18,576 bases of DNA from Firmicutes bacterium UBA994 (GTDB taxonomy: Bacteria; Bacillota; UBA994). Of this stretch, positions 6,487 through 14,435 are shown piece by piece (positions within the stretch are counted from its first letter, which is position 1; each line of letters starts with the position of its first letter). The translations under genes and the position numbers were made by a program. A model generated the notes under the pieces. The model was given only the letters and a program-made list of their open reading frames with translations, was not told the DNA's origin and did not search any database. The stretch lies in NCBI GenBank assembly GCA_002292025.1, contig DBBC01000056.1, forward strand, positions 13,156 through 31,731, written 5' to 3'.

Positions 6487-7251
6487 GTGCGCGTTGACGG
6501 TAGAGGAATGGCTGAACTGCGCCTTGTCAAATTTCATCGCGACTACATTAGACATGCGGAAGGTTCGGTCCTAGTAGAGATGGGGAAAACCCGCGTCATC
6601 TGCACGGTTTCGCTCGAGGAAAAGGTACCGCCCTTTCTCAAGCATACCGGCAGGGGGTGGATCACCGCCGAATATGCGATGTTGCCGCGAGCCACCGCCG
6701 AGCGCAACCAGCGCGAGAGCACACGAGGCTCTGTGGGAGGCAGAACACACGAAATTCAGCGCCTCATTGGCAGATCTCTCCGCGCCGTGGTCGACTTGTC
6801 CGCTTTGGGTGAGCGTACCGCTTGGGTTGATTGTGACGTGATCGAGGCCGATGGTGGTACACGTACCGCTGCGATCACCGGCGCCTTTGTAGCGCTGTGT
6901 GATGCCATGCACCACGTGTATAGAAAAAGAAACATGGCCGTTTTCCCCGTCACCGATTACCTTGCCGCTGTCAGTGTAGGAGTGGTGAAGGGTGTGCCGC
7001 TCCTAGACCTTGCTTACAACGAGGATGCTGCGGCGGAAGTAGACATGAATGTCGTCATGACGGGTACCGGACGACTGGTAGAGGTTCAAGGCACCGGTGA
7101 GGAAGCCACGTTTACGCGTTCGGAGCTTATGGACATGCTAAGTTTGGCCGAAGCAGGAGTTGCCACTTTAGTCGGGCTGCAGCAGCACAGCTTAGGCGAG
7201 ATAGCCCTTTTGATTGGAGGGGGCGCAGGTGGAGCCAATCGTCCTAGCTAG
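6487..7251 (+). CDS. rph: Ribonuclease PH
   Basis: A 254-residue phosphorolytic 3'-to-5' exoribonuclease that trims tRNA 3' ends after the CCA and forms hexameric rings. Seen: the N-terminal MRVDGR start, the ITAEYAMLPRAT segment, RLIGRSLRAVVDL (RNase PH arginine-rich region), the signature DCDVIEADGGTRTAAITGA, and the C-terminal GTGEEATFTRSELMDML. Length is close to the family norm. The GTG start is well supported by AGGAGGA at 6474-6480 with a short spacer, and by the family N-terminus. The 3' end overlaps rdgB, which implies translational coupling. The pairing of rph with rdgB is frequent in bacteria. Confidence 0.96.
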   Translation: MRVDGRGMAELRLVKFHRDYIRHAEGSVLVEMGKTRVICTVSLEEKVPPFLKHTGRGWITAEYAMLPRATAERNQRESTRGSVGGRTHEIQRLIGRSLRAVVDLSALGERTAWVDCDVIEADGGTRTAAITGAFVALCDAMHHVYRKRNMAVFPVTDYLAAVSVGVVKGVPLLDLAYNEDAAAEVDMNVVMTGTGRLVEVQGTGEEATFTRSELMDMLSLAEAGVATLVGLQQHSLGEIALLIGGGAGGANRPS

Positions 7252-7819
7252 CGGCAATAAAGGTAAACTTGCCGAGTTTTCAGCCATGTTTGCAGCTTGT
7301 GGCGTGGGGACTGTTCCCATCAAGGAGTTATTGCCCGCATGGCAGGTGGAAGAGATCGGCGGCACGCTGTACGAAAATGCCCTTATCAAGGCCCGCGCGG
7401 CTGCTCGGGCTACGGGCAAGGCCGCGCTGGCAGATGATTCCGGTCTCTTTGTCTACTATTTAGGAGGGGAGCCGGGCGTCTTTTCGCAGTGTTACGCCGG
7501 CGCAAGTGCTACCGACGAAGAGAACAATGCCTTGCTGCTGCATAAATTAGCTAGGGCCGGTCACAGGCGGCAAGCCCACTTCACCGCTGTGCTTACGCTG
7601 GTATACCCAAACGGGGCATGTGTAACGACCACGGGCAAGTTATTTGGCCACATCACCGCCGCTCCACGCGGGACGTACGGCTTTGGCTATGACCCGATTT
7701 TCGCAGTGCGGGGAAGGCAGCTTACTCTGGCCGAATTGCCGCTCGACGAGAAAAACAAAATTAGTCACCGCGCTGTTGCCTTACAAGCGATGCATGATCT
7801 GATCACACATGTCAAATGA
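7229..7819 (+). CDS. rdgB: XTP/dITP pyrophosphatase (Ham1/RdgB family)
   Basis: A 196-residue house-cleaning nucleotide pyrophosphatase that hydrolyses dITP, XTP and similar non-canonical purine triphosphates to monophosphates. Seen: N-terminal VLASGNKGKLAEF, YENALIKA with E49, the catalytic-site ALADDSGL (D69, D70), the YAGASATDEENN segment, GFGYDPIF, and SHRAVAL near the C-terminus. All are standard Ham1 elements. The start is placed at the GTG at 7229, where GGAGGGGG lies just upstream and the protein begins as homologues do. A TTG at 7214 is in frame but would put the ribosome binding site inside the gene. It overlaps the end of rph by 23 bp, and its own end overlaps the phosphoesterase gene by 11 bp. 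Confidence 0.95.
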   Translation: MEPIVLASGNKGKLAEFSAMFAACGVGTVPIKELLPAWQVEEIGGTLYENALIKARAAARATGKAALADDSGLFVYYLGGEPGVFSQCYAGASATDEENNALLLHKLARAGHRRQAHFTAVLTLVYPNGACVTTTGKLFGHITAAPRGTYGFGYDPIFAVRGRQLTLAELPLDEKNKISHRAVALQAMHDLITHVK

Positions 7820-8294
7820 AAGTTATCGCATCGGGGTGGTGGGAGATACGCATGGGGATTATGTGTCTATGGAGGCTGCACTAGGCAAACTCGGCCCCTT
7901 AGACGCGTTAATCCACGTTGGGGATTTCTATCGCGATGGCGAAGCATTGGCCAACACTCTCCCTATACCCGTTATAGCTGTCGTAGGGAACTGTGACGCA
8001 CGGCCAAAGCCTGACCGCGAAGTGGTTGAACTTGCCGGGAAGCGGTTCTTTATCACGCACGGGCATCTCCAAGGCGTCAAACAGGGCGCCGAAAACCTGA
8101 AACGGGAGGCAAGGCTGCATAGAGCGAATGTGGTCGTTTTTGGTCATACCCATATGCCAGCGGTGTTTAGCCACCTTGGCATCCTGTTTGTTAACCCTGG
8201 CTCGACTCATGCCGGCAGGAAAGGGGCGGCACGTAGCTGTGCTTTACTGGTAGTAACAGGGACAGAAATTGACGCCACGCTTTTTTCGCTGTGA
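7809..8294 (+). CDS. YfcE/MJ0936-type metallophosphoesterase
   Basis: A 161-residue calcineurin-like phosphoesterase of the small YfcE type, a family with broad phosphodiesterase activity in vitro and uncertain physiological substrates. Seen: GDTHGD with D13 and H15, HVGD with D39, GNCD with N61, ITHGH with H84 and H86, and FGHTHMP with H113 and H115. This is the full dimetal ligand set. The ATG start overlaps the last codons of rdgB by 11 bp and has no obvious ribosome binding site of its own, so translation probably depends on coupling. It ends the murI–rph–rdgB series, about 50 bp before the first tRNA. Confidence 0.92.
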   Translation: MSNESYRIGVVGDTHGDYVSMEAALGKLGPLDALIHVGDFYRDGEALANTLPIPVIAVVGNCDARPKPDREVVELAGKRFFITHGHLQGVKQGAENLKREARLHRANVVVFGHTHMPAVFSHLGILFVNPGSTHAGRKGAARSCALLVVTGTEIDATLFSL

Positions 8295-8303
8295 AACTAG
8301 CCT

Positions 8304-8331
8304 TTGCTATTCTACCTGCACATGATAAAAT
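8304..8331 (+). promoter_or_regulatory. Candidate promoter for tRNA-Arg(TCT)
   Basis: TTGCTA (8304-8309), a 16-bp spacer and TAAAAT (8326-8331) preceded by TG plus one base (extended -10), ending 14 bp before the tRNA. Confidence 0.5.
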
Positions 8332-8345
8332 ATTAACTGCCAAAC

Positions 8346-8421
<76 letters not shown>

Positions 8422-8425
8422 TTTT

Positions 8426-8474
8426 CAAGAAGCAAGAAGCAAGAAGCAAGAAGCAAGAAGCAAGAAGCAAGAAG
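8426..8474 (+). repeat. Perfect tandem array, seven copies of CAAGAAG
   Basis: Seven exact, uninterrupted copies of a 7-base unit (49 bp). It begins 4 bp after the CCA of tRNA-Arg(TCT) and ends 4 bp before the -35 box of the next tRNA promoter. It is strongly purine-rich on the plus strand. It lies outside genes, so slippage would not shift a reading frame. Confidence 0.97.
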
Positions 8475-8478
8475 TGGC

Positions 8479-8507
8479 TTGCACTGTGGGTGAGTATCTG
8501 CTAAAAT
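8479..8507 (+). promoter_or_regulatory. Promoter for tRNA-His and downstream tRNA-Arg(ACG)
   Basis: TTGCAC (8479-8484), an exact 17-bp spacer and TAAAAT (8502-8507) with an extended TG motif at 8499-8500. The expected transcript start is about 10 bases before tRNA-His. Confidence 0.62.
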
Positions 8508-8524
8508 CAAGTTCGCATTTACAT

Positions 8525-8602
8525 GGTGGGTATAGCTCAGTTGGTTAGAGCATCAGATTGTGGATCTGGGGGCCGTGGGTTCAAGTCCCATTACCCACCC
8601 CA
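8525..8602 (+). tRNA. tRNA-His (anticodon GTG)
   Basis: The acceptor GTGGGTA (8526-8532) pairs with TACCCAC (8592-8598). The extra G at 8525 pairs with discriminator C8599, the hallmark of tRNA-His. The anticodon stem is TCAGA/TCTGG, allowing a wobble, with GTG at 8560-8562. CCA is encoded at 8600-8602. Confidence 0.97.
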
Positions 8603-8608
8603 AATATT

Positions 8609-8685
8609 GCGCCCGTAGCTCAGCTGGATAGAGTAACGGACTACGAATCCGGTGGTCGGAGGTTCGAATCCTCCCGGGCGCGCCA
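8609..8685 (+). tRNA. tRNA-Arg (anticodon ACG)
   Basis: The acceptor GCGCCCG (8609-8615) pairs with CGGGCGC (8675-8681). The anticodon ACG is at 8643-8645, the discriminator is G and CCA is encoded at 8683-8685. The first anticodon base is expected to be edited to inosine to read CGT, CGC and CGA. It is only 6 bp after tRNA-His, so the two are probably co-transcribed. Confidence 0.97.
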
Positions 8686-8757
8686 CCTTTTGTCTTTCGT
8701 TAACGCGAACAGGACTGAGTAAATAAGAACATTTTTTGGTCTGAGGAGGACGTTTGT

Positions 8758-10047
8758 TTGAACATCGCTATGGAAAAACTTGACGATAATAAGATGCTTT
8801 TGGAGGTCACAATCGCGGAAAGCCAAGTCGCTGCCGCCCTTGACGCTGCATTCCGCAAAGCCGTTGTTAAGCTGAATGTGCCGGGATTTCGCCGCGGCAA
8901 AGTTCCCCGTCAAGTTTTCGAAGCGCGTTATGGTGTAGAGAGCTTATATGACGATGCCGTAGATGCCCTGCTACCGAACGCCTATCAAGCGGCACTTGAT
9001 GAAACTAAAGTCGAACCACTCGATCGCCCTGTCATAGATGTTGTGCAGTTTGCCAAGGGGAAAGAAGCGAAAGTGCGGTTTACCGTGGAACTTTTGCCTG
9101 CGCTTGACGTAGGAGAATATAGGGGCGTAAAAGTGCCTAAGCAGAGCGCAGTCGTCACCGAAGCGGAGGTAGAGGCGGAGCTGACGCGGCTGCGGGAGCG
9201 GCATGCTCGCCTAGTGGACTCGGCTTTGTCGGAGGCACAAGTCGGTGACACGGTGCTTATCGATTACCGTGGTGCAATCGACGGCGTGGATTTTGCCGGG
9301 GGTACTGCGGAGAGGCAGAGCCTTGTGCTTGGTTCAGGTTCATTTGTCCCGGGGTTTGAGGAGCAGCTAGTTGGCATGCCTAGAGGGGAGAACCGCAACA
9401 TCCAAGTGACTTTTCCACCCGATTACCGCGCGGAACATTTAGCGGGAAAAGAAGCTGTGTTTGCGATTAATCTCCATGAGATCAAGTGTAAAGAACTACC
9501 GGCACTGGACGATGATTTTGCCAAGGAGATCTCGGACTTTGAAACTTGGGCTGAGTTTATGACAGATTTGCGTGACCGTTTAACACAAGCGGCAGAAAAA
9601 AATGCCAAGAAGCGACTGGAGAACGACGTTATCGCTAAAATTATGGCGCAAACCTCATTTGACGTACCCAAGGTATTAACGGAACGCGAGATCGATTCTA
9701 TGATCGAGGACATGTCTCACAACCTGTCTAAGAGCGGGATGAAGCTTACGCAGTACTTAGAGCGTACCGGCATGAGTGCGGAAGGGCTAAGAGGTGAGTT
9801 TCGCGAGTCGGCGATGCAGCGCGTCAAGACGCGACTCGTGCTGGAAAAAATAAGCGAAATAGAAAACATATCTGTAGACACAAAGGAGCTTAACGCCTAC
9901 CTGAAGTCTATGGGTGCTGCAACGGGGCGCGGTGTTGACGATATCCGCACGATGCTCGCAGAGCGTGGGCAGCTCGCGGCCGTGCACGAAAGCCTGCGCA
10001 CCGGCAAAACAATAGACTTTCTCGTAGAACAAGCAAACATTCAGTAG
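8758..10047 (+). CDS. tig: Trigger factor (ribosome-associated chaperone and prolyl isomerase)
   Basis: A 429-residue chaperone that binds near the ribosomal exit tunnel and shields nascent chains. Domains in order: the N-terminal ribosome-binding domain with the signature GFRRGK at 43-48, an FKBP-type PPIase domain at about 162-243 (VGDTVLIDYRG through INLHEI), and a C-terminal helical arm domain with the DDDFAKEI region. The length is typical. The TTG at 8758 is the likely start: AGGAGG at 8744-8749 gives an 8-base spacer and the N-terminus aligns with the family, whereas the ATG at 8770 is too far away. It opens the protein quality-control block; clpP begins 12 bp after its stop. No convincing promoter or CtsR or CIRCE site was seen in 8686-8757. 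Confidence 0.96.
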   Translation: MNIAMEKLDDNKMLLEVTIAESQVAAALDAAFRKAVVKLNVPGFRRGKVPRQVFEARYGVESLYDDAVDALLPNAYQAALDETKVEPLDRPVIDVVQFAKGKEAKVRFTVELLPALDVGEYRGVKVPKQSAVVTEAEVEAELTRLRERHARLVDSALSEAQVGDTVLIDYRGAIDGVDFAGGTAERQSLVLGSGSFVPGFEEQLVGMPRGENRNIQVTFPPDYRAEHLAGKEAVFAINLHEIKCKELPALDDDFAKEISDFETWAEFMTDLRDRLTQAAEKNAKKRLENDVIAKIMAQTSFDVPKVLTEREIDSMIEDMSHNLSKSGMKLTQYLERTGMSAEGLRGEFRESAMQRVKTRLVLEKISEIENISVDTKELNAYLKSMGAATGRGVDDIRTMLAERGQLAAVHESLRTGKTIDFLVEQANIQ

Positions 10048-10059
10048 TGAGGTGCAAGT

Positions 10060-10647
10060 ATGGGGTTGATTCCGTTTGTTGTTGAGCAAACTAGCCGCGG
10101 TGAGCGCAGCTATGATATTTTTTCTCGCTTGCTTAAGGAGCGCATCATACTTCTAGGATCGGCGATTGACGATCATGTCGCGAATCTAATCGTAGCTCAG
10201 TTGCTGCACCTTGAGGGCGAAGATCCGAACAAAGACATAGACTTGTATATTAACAGCCCGGGGGGGCATATTGACGCCGGGCTGGCCATATATGACACCA
10301 TGCAGTTTATCAGGTCTGACGTGCGTACCATATGTATAGGCATGGCAGCGAGTATGGGCGCGGTGCTGTTAGCCGCTGGCGCTAAAGGCAAACGCATGGC
10401 ACTCCCTAATTCCCGCGTGATGATTCATCAGCCGCATGGCGGGGTGCAGGGGCAGGCCATTGACATTGAGATCCAGGCCAGAGAGATATTGCGTATGCGC
10501 GAGTCCCTAAAAAGGATACTGTCAACACATACCGGTCAATCCAACGATAAGGTAGCTAAAGACTTTGACCGCGACTTCTGGATGACAGCAGAACAAGCCA
10601 AGGAGTATGGCATCGTGGACGAAATCTTAGTGCAACGCAGAAAGTAG
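10060..10647 (+). CDS. clpP: ATP-dependent Clp protease proteolytic subunit
   Basis: A 195-residue serine protease forming the double-heptamer chamber used by ClpX and other Clp ATPases. Seen: the catalytic triad S98 (GMAASMGA), H123 (MIHQPHGG) and D172 (DFDRDFWM), numbered as in the well-studied homologues. The oxyanion segment reads SPGGHIDAG at 66-74, where most ClpPs have S or V, then T or S before AG. This is a small variation, not a loss of function. The N-terminus up to E15 is the usual short propeptide and axial-loop region. The ATG is preceded by GAGGTG. It lies between tig and clpX with short gaps and is surely co-expressed with clpX. Confidence 0.97.
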   Translation: MGLIPFVVEQTSRGERSYDIFSRLLKERIILLGSAIDDHVANLIVAQLLHLEGEDPNKDIDLYINSPGGHIDAGLAIYDTMQFIRSDVRTICIGMAASMGAVLLAAGAKGKRMALPNSRVMIHQPHGGVQGQAIDIEIQAREILRMRESLKRILSTHTGQSNDKVAKDFDRDFWMTAEQAKEYGIVDEILVQRRK

Positions 10648-10672
10648 TCACTGAGACGCTAGGAGGTGTGGC

Positions 10673-11935
10673 ATGGCCAAGTTTGACGATAGGAACGCCG
10701 TCAAGTGCTCATTCTGCGGCAAGACACAAGAGCAGGTCAAGAAACTGATTGCAGGTCCCGGGGTATACATCTGTGATGAGTGCGTGGAGCTGTGCATGGA
10801 AATCGTGGAAGAAGAATCCCATCATGAGCAGGAAGGGGAGCGTAAGGAAATCCCCAAGCCGGCGGAAATCAAGACTTTTCTTGACCAATGGGTAATCGGA
10901 CAAGATGAAGCCAAACGCATTTTAGCAGTGGCCGTATACAACCACTATAAGCGTATTTACTCCGGCAACAAGAACGATGATGTAGAGCTGACCAAGAGCA
11001 ACATTGCTCTGATTGGCCCTACGGGTGTTGGGAAAACACTGCTGGCGCAGAGTCTTGCCAAACTGTTGAACGTGCCCTTCGCCATCGCTGACGCTACTTC
11101 ATTGACGGAAGCCGGCTATGTAGGCGAGGACGTAGAGAACATTCTGCTTAAGCTTATTCAAAACGCCGACTACGACATTGAAAAAGCACAACGAGGCATT
11201 GTCTATATCGACGAGGTGGACAAAATCGCCCGCAAGTCCGACAACCCATCTATTACTAGGGACGTTTCGGGCGAGGGTGTGCAGCAGGCGCTGCTAAAGA
11301 TCCTCGAAGGCACGGTGGCCAGCGTTCCGCCGCAGGGCGGGCGCAAGCACCCCCATCAGGAGTTCCTCCAGATTGACACCACTAATATCCTGTTCATCTG
11401 CGGCGGGGCCTTTGATGGCTTGGAGAAGCTCATACAGACGCGTACCGGGAAGAAGGCCATGGGTTTTGGCGCAGAGATTAAGGGCCGTTCAGAGACGCCC
11501 ATTGGCGAGCTCCTGCGGCAAGTGATGCCAGCGGACCTGCTTAGATACGGCCTCATCCCAGAGTTTGTCGGGCGCATCCCGGTGATTGCCACACTCGATC
11601 AGCTGGACGAGGACGCGTTGGTGCGGGTGCTAACGGAGCCCAAGAATGCTCTGACCAAGCAATACGCCAAGTTATTGGAGTACGATGGGGTAGCGCTGGA
11701 GTTTAGGGAAGAAGCATTGCGCGCGGTTGCGCGCGAAGCCATTAAACGCAACACCGGAGCACGAGGTTTGAGAGCGATTATGGAGAAAATCATGCTCGAC
11801 GTGATGTATGATGCGCCCTCCCGCAGGACTATAAAGAAGTGTGTGGTGACCGAGGAGGTTGTGCTCAAAAATGAGCCGCCCATTCTGTTGACAGAAGAGG
11901 CCAAGCCGCGCAGGAAAAAGGAAGTCACCGCTTAA
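10673..11935 (+). CDS. clpX: ATP-dependent Clp protease ATP-binding subunit ClpX
   Basis: A 420-residue AAA+ unfoldase that recognises, unfolds and feeds substrates into ClpP. Seen: the N-terminal zinc-binding domain with C12, C15, C34 and C37; Walker A GPTGVGKT at 115-122; the pore-1 loop GYVG at 148-151; Walker B VYIDEVDKI with D180 and E181; and the sensor-2 arginine region GARGLR. The ClpP-docking loop reads MGF (263-265) instead of the usual IGF, a conservative change. The ATG start has AGGAGG with a short spacer, 25 bp after clpP. A strong terminator follows 11 bp after the stop and ends this unit before lon. Confidence 0.97.
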   Translation: MAKFDDRNAVKCSFCGKTQEQVKKLIAGPGVYICDECVELCMEIVEEESHHEQEGERKEIPKPAEIKTFLDQWVIGQDEAKRILAVAVYNHYKRIYSGNKNDDVELTKSNIALIGPTGVGKTLLAQSLAKLLNVPFAIADATSLTEAGYVGEDVENILLKLIQNADYDIEKAQRGIVYIDEVDKIARKSDNPSITRDVSGEGVQQALLKILEGTVASVPPQGGRKHPHQEFLQIDTTNILFICGGAFDGLEKLIQTRTGKKAMGFGAEIKGRSETPIGELLRQVMPADLLRYGLIPEFVGRIPVIATLDQLDEDALVRVLTEPKNALTKQYAKLLEYDGVALEFREEALRAVAREAIKRNTGARGLRAIMEKIMLDVMYDAPSRRTIKKCVVTEEVVLKNEPPILLTEEAKPRRKKEVTA

Positions 11936-11946
11936 TGCCAAGTGAC

Positions 11947-11981
11947 GGGACAACTCTAGACAGTAGAGTTGTCCCATTTTT
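11947..11981 (+). terminator. Rho-independent terminator after clpX
   Basis: GGGACAACTCTA (11947-11958) pairs exactly with TAGAGTTGTCCC (11964-11975) around a 5-base loop, followed by ATTTTTATT. It is one of the clearest terminators in the window. Confidence 0.93.
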
Positions 11982-12040
11982 ATTCAATCTCGCGCATACA
12001 CAGACCAAGCATTGCTCTAGCGAACCAGGGGAATGTCGCG

Positions 12041-12073
12041 TATACTATAATTGTCGTCTAGGCATAGCCTATG
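12041..12073 (+). promoter_or_regulatory. lon promoter region: overlapping -10 boxes and a short palindrome
   Basis: TATACT (12041-12046) overlaps TATAAT (12046-12051), two good -10 candidates, but no good -35 is found at 16-18 bp. CATAG-C-CTATG at 12063-12073 is an exact palindrome starting about 12 bp after the second box, near the expected transcript start, where a repressor would block initiation. The preceding terminator means lon needs its own promoter. Confidence 0.4.
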
Positions 12074-12107
12074 TCGCGGCGCGAAGTCCGAGGAGGCGTA
12101 TTAGTCA

Positions 12108-14435
12108 GTGGACACACAATATGCACAGTACCCCCTACTGCCGTTGCGAGGTTATCTGGTATTTCCTACGAGCGTCCTTAATCTCGATGTTGGACGTCCT
12201 CGTTCTATTGACGCGGTCAATGCCGCTTTGCGCACCAACAGCGAAATCTTTTTGGCGACGCAACTAGATATCAGCGTGGAAGAACCAACCATAGCAGACT
12301 TACACGCTGTCGGCACTATAGCTGTAATCAAACAGGTGGTTACATTGCCTGCAGGCACTGTGCGTCTACTGGTTGAAGGACAAACAAGGGCTAGACTCGA
12401 AAGCGTGGTACGAGAAATTCCTTATATGTCAGTACGGGTTGAGCTTATGCCTGACCAAGATGTTGCCTCCGTCTATGTAGAAGCTCTGATGCGTAGGGCG
12501 CTTGGTAGTTTTGAATATTACGTAAAGTCAGGCAAAAAGATTTCCCCGGAAATATTTATCACGATCAGTACCATGGATAAACCCGGCCAGTTATCTGATG
12601 CTATCGCAACTCATCTCAACCTTAACATTGAAGACCGCCAGAGGTTATTGACGGCAGTCGATGTCAGCGAACGCCTCGAGTTACTTAACGAGCTTCTATC
12701 GCGCGAGTTAGAAATACTTGATATCGAAAAGAGGCTTAATAGCCGCGTGCGCAAGCAAATGGAGAAGAATCAGCGTGAATACTATCTGCGCGAGCAGATG
12801 AAGGCCATTCAGCGGGAACTAGGCCAAAAAGATGATCGCGGCAGTGAGGTTGAAGAACTGCGCGAGAAGGTAGAGGAGCAGAAGCTGCCAGCGGAGGTGG
12901 CGGAGCGGTGCCATAAGGAAATCGACCGTTTAGAACGCATGCCGCCAGGCGTAGCGGAAGCGGTAGTAGTGCGCAACTACTTGGACTGGGTGCTCACGCT
13001 GCCTTGGAGCAACTTATCAACAGATTCCTTAGATGTCAAGCGGGCGGAGGAAATCTTAGACGAAGACCACTATGGACTAGAGAAGGTCAAATCGCGCATT
13101 ATCGAATATTTGGCTGTCCGTCATTTGACTAACCAGCTCAAGGGGCCGATATTGTGTTTAGTAGGGCCACCTGGCGTCGGTAAGACGTCTTTAGCACGCT
13201 CAGTAGCGAGAGCATTAGGGCGTAACTTCGTGCGCATGTCTTTAGGCGGAGTGCGAGATGAGGCGGAAATTCGCGGCCACCGCCGCACCTATGTCGGCGC
13301 CATGCCTGGGCGTATCATTCAGGTGCTTCGTCAGGCCAAGACACGTAATCCGCTTTTCTTGTTGGACGAAGTGGACAAAATGAGCATGGATTTTCGCGGC
13401 GACCCTTCGGCCGCCTTGCTTGAAGTGCTTGACCCGGAACAAAACAACACCTTTTCCGACCACTACATTGAACTGCCCTTTGATTTATCGCAAGTGTTGT
13501 TTCTCACTACAGCCAACTCTAAGTTTGGCATCCCACGGCCTCTGTTAGACCGCATGGAAATCATCACGATCTCTGGCTATACGGAAGAAGAGAAATTGCA
13601 GATAGCCAACCGCCACCTCGTGCCTAAGGCGCTTAGCTCACACGGTCTGAGGCGAGACCAGCTAACCTTCGGCGAACAGGGCTTGCGCAAAGTCATTAAC
13701 GAATATACGCGTGAGGCAGGCGTGCGTAATCTTGAACGCGAAATCTCCGCTGTATGCCGCAAAGTGGCAAAAGAAGTTGTCGCCGGGGCCACTAAGACCT
13801 TCACCATCACGGTCCAGAACGTGCCAAGATTCCTTGGGGTTCCCCGCTATCGCTTTAACGCCTCTGAGCAGCGCGATGCGATCGGCATTTCTACCGGTCT
13901 AGTCTGGACAGAATCAGGCGGCGATACGGCTACGGTTGAGGTTACCGTGATGCAAGGCAAAGGTAACCTTATCTTAACGGGGCAGCTAGGTGAGGTCATG
14001 CGCGAATCAGCACAAGCCGCTTACAGTTACGTGCGCTCTCGCGCCGGCGAATTAGGTATTGATGCCGAGTTTTACCAAAATTGTGATATTCATGTACATG
14101 TGCCGGAGGGAGCCATACCTAAAGATGGGCCTTCAGCAGGGATTACGCTGGCCACAGCTCTTACTTCGGCACTCTCGAAACGGGCGGTACGCAAGGATGT
14201 CGCCATGACAGGTGAGATTACTCTGCGTGGACGGGTTTTGCCTATTGGGGGACTCAAAGAAAAGCTGCTGGCCGCCCACCGTTCAGGTGTAAAGACAGTA
14301 ATCGTACCCAAAGACAATAAGCGCGACCTCGAGGAGGTACCGCGCAACATTTTGCGTCGACTAAATGTAAGACTGGTAGAGAACATGTCTGAGGTGCTAG
14401 AAACAGCATTTAGCCCGGGAGAGCAGCGTGGGTAA
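12108..14435 (+). CDS. lon: ATP-dependent protease Lon (LonA)
   Basis: A 775-residue soluble LonA protease degrading misfolded and short-lived proteins. Domains in order: the N-terminal substrate-binding domain (about 1-200, starting YPLLPLRGYLVFP), a coiled-coil helical region (about 200-300, charged, with REQMKAIQRELG), the AAA+ module with Walker A GPPGVGKT at 353-360 and Walker B LLDEVDKM (D420, E421), and the C-terminal protease domain with the Ser-Lys dyad S676 (DGPSAGIT) and K719 (GGLKEK). No transmembrane insert is present, so it is LonA and not LonB. The start is a GTG with AGGAGG at 12091-12096 and an 11-base spacer. It overlaps engB by 8 bp. In Bacillus a lonB usually lies between clpX and lonA; none is present here. 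Confidence 0.97.
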   Translation: MDTQYAQYPLLPLRGYLVFPTSVLNLDVGRPRSIDAVNAALRTNSEIFLATQLDISVEEPTIADLHAVGTIAVIKQVVTLPAGTVRLLVEGQTRARLESVVREIPYMSVRVELMPDQDVASVYVEALMRRALGSFEYYVKSGKKISPEIFITISTMDKPGQLSDAIATHLNLNIEDRQRLLTAVDVSERLELLNELLSRELEILDIEKRLNSRVRKQMEKNQREYYLREQMKAIQRELGQKDDRGSEVEELREKVEEQKLPAEVAERCHKEIDRLERMPPGVAEAVVVRNYLDWVLTLPWSNLSTDSLDVKRAEEILDEDHYGLEKVKSRIIEYLAVRHLTNQLKGPILCLVGPPGVGKTSLARSVARALGRNFVRMSLGGVRDEAEIRGHRRTYVGAMPGRIIQVLRQAKTRNPLFLLDEVDKMSMDFRGDPSAALLEVLDPEQNNTFSDHYIELPFDLSQVLFLTTANSKFGIPRPLLDRMEIITISGYTEEEKLQIANRHLVPKALSSHGLRRDQLTFGEQGLRKVINEYTREAGVRNLEREISAVCRKVAKEVVAGATKTFTITVQNVPRFLGVPRYRFNASEQRDAIGISTGLVWTESGGDTATVEVTVMQGKGNLILTGQLGEVMRESAQAAYSYVRSRAGELGIDAEFYQNCDIHVHVPEGAIPKDGPSAGITLATALTSALSKRAVRKDVAMTGEITLRGRVLPIGGLKEKLLAAHRSGVKTVIVPKDNKRDLEEVPRNILRRLNVRLVENMSEVLETAFSPGEQRG

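Noticed and set aside
8426..8474. CRISPR-like array
   Set aside because: The 7-base units are directly adjacent with no spacers; it is a simple tandem repeat.
8686..8757. CtsR or CIRCE heat-shock operator before tig
   Set aside because: Neither the GGTCAAA-type heptad repeat nor TTAGCACTC-N9-GAGTGCTAA is present.
8641..8913. Minus-strand ORF ending in a REDSNLRPPDS-like peptide
   Set aside because: Another false protein from antisense translation of tRNA-Arg(ACG), running into the start of tig.
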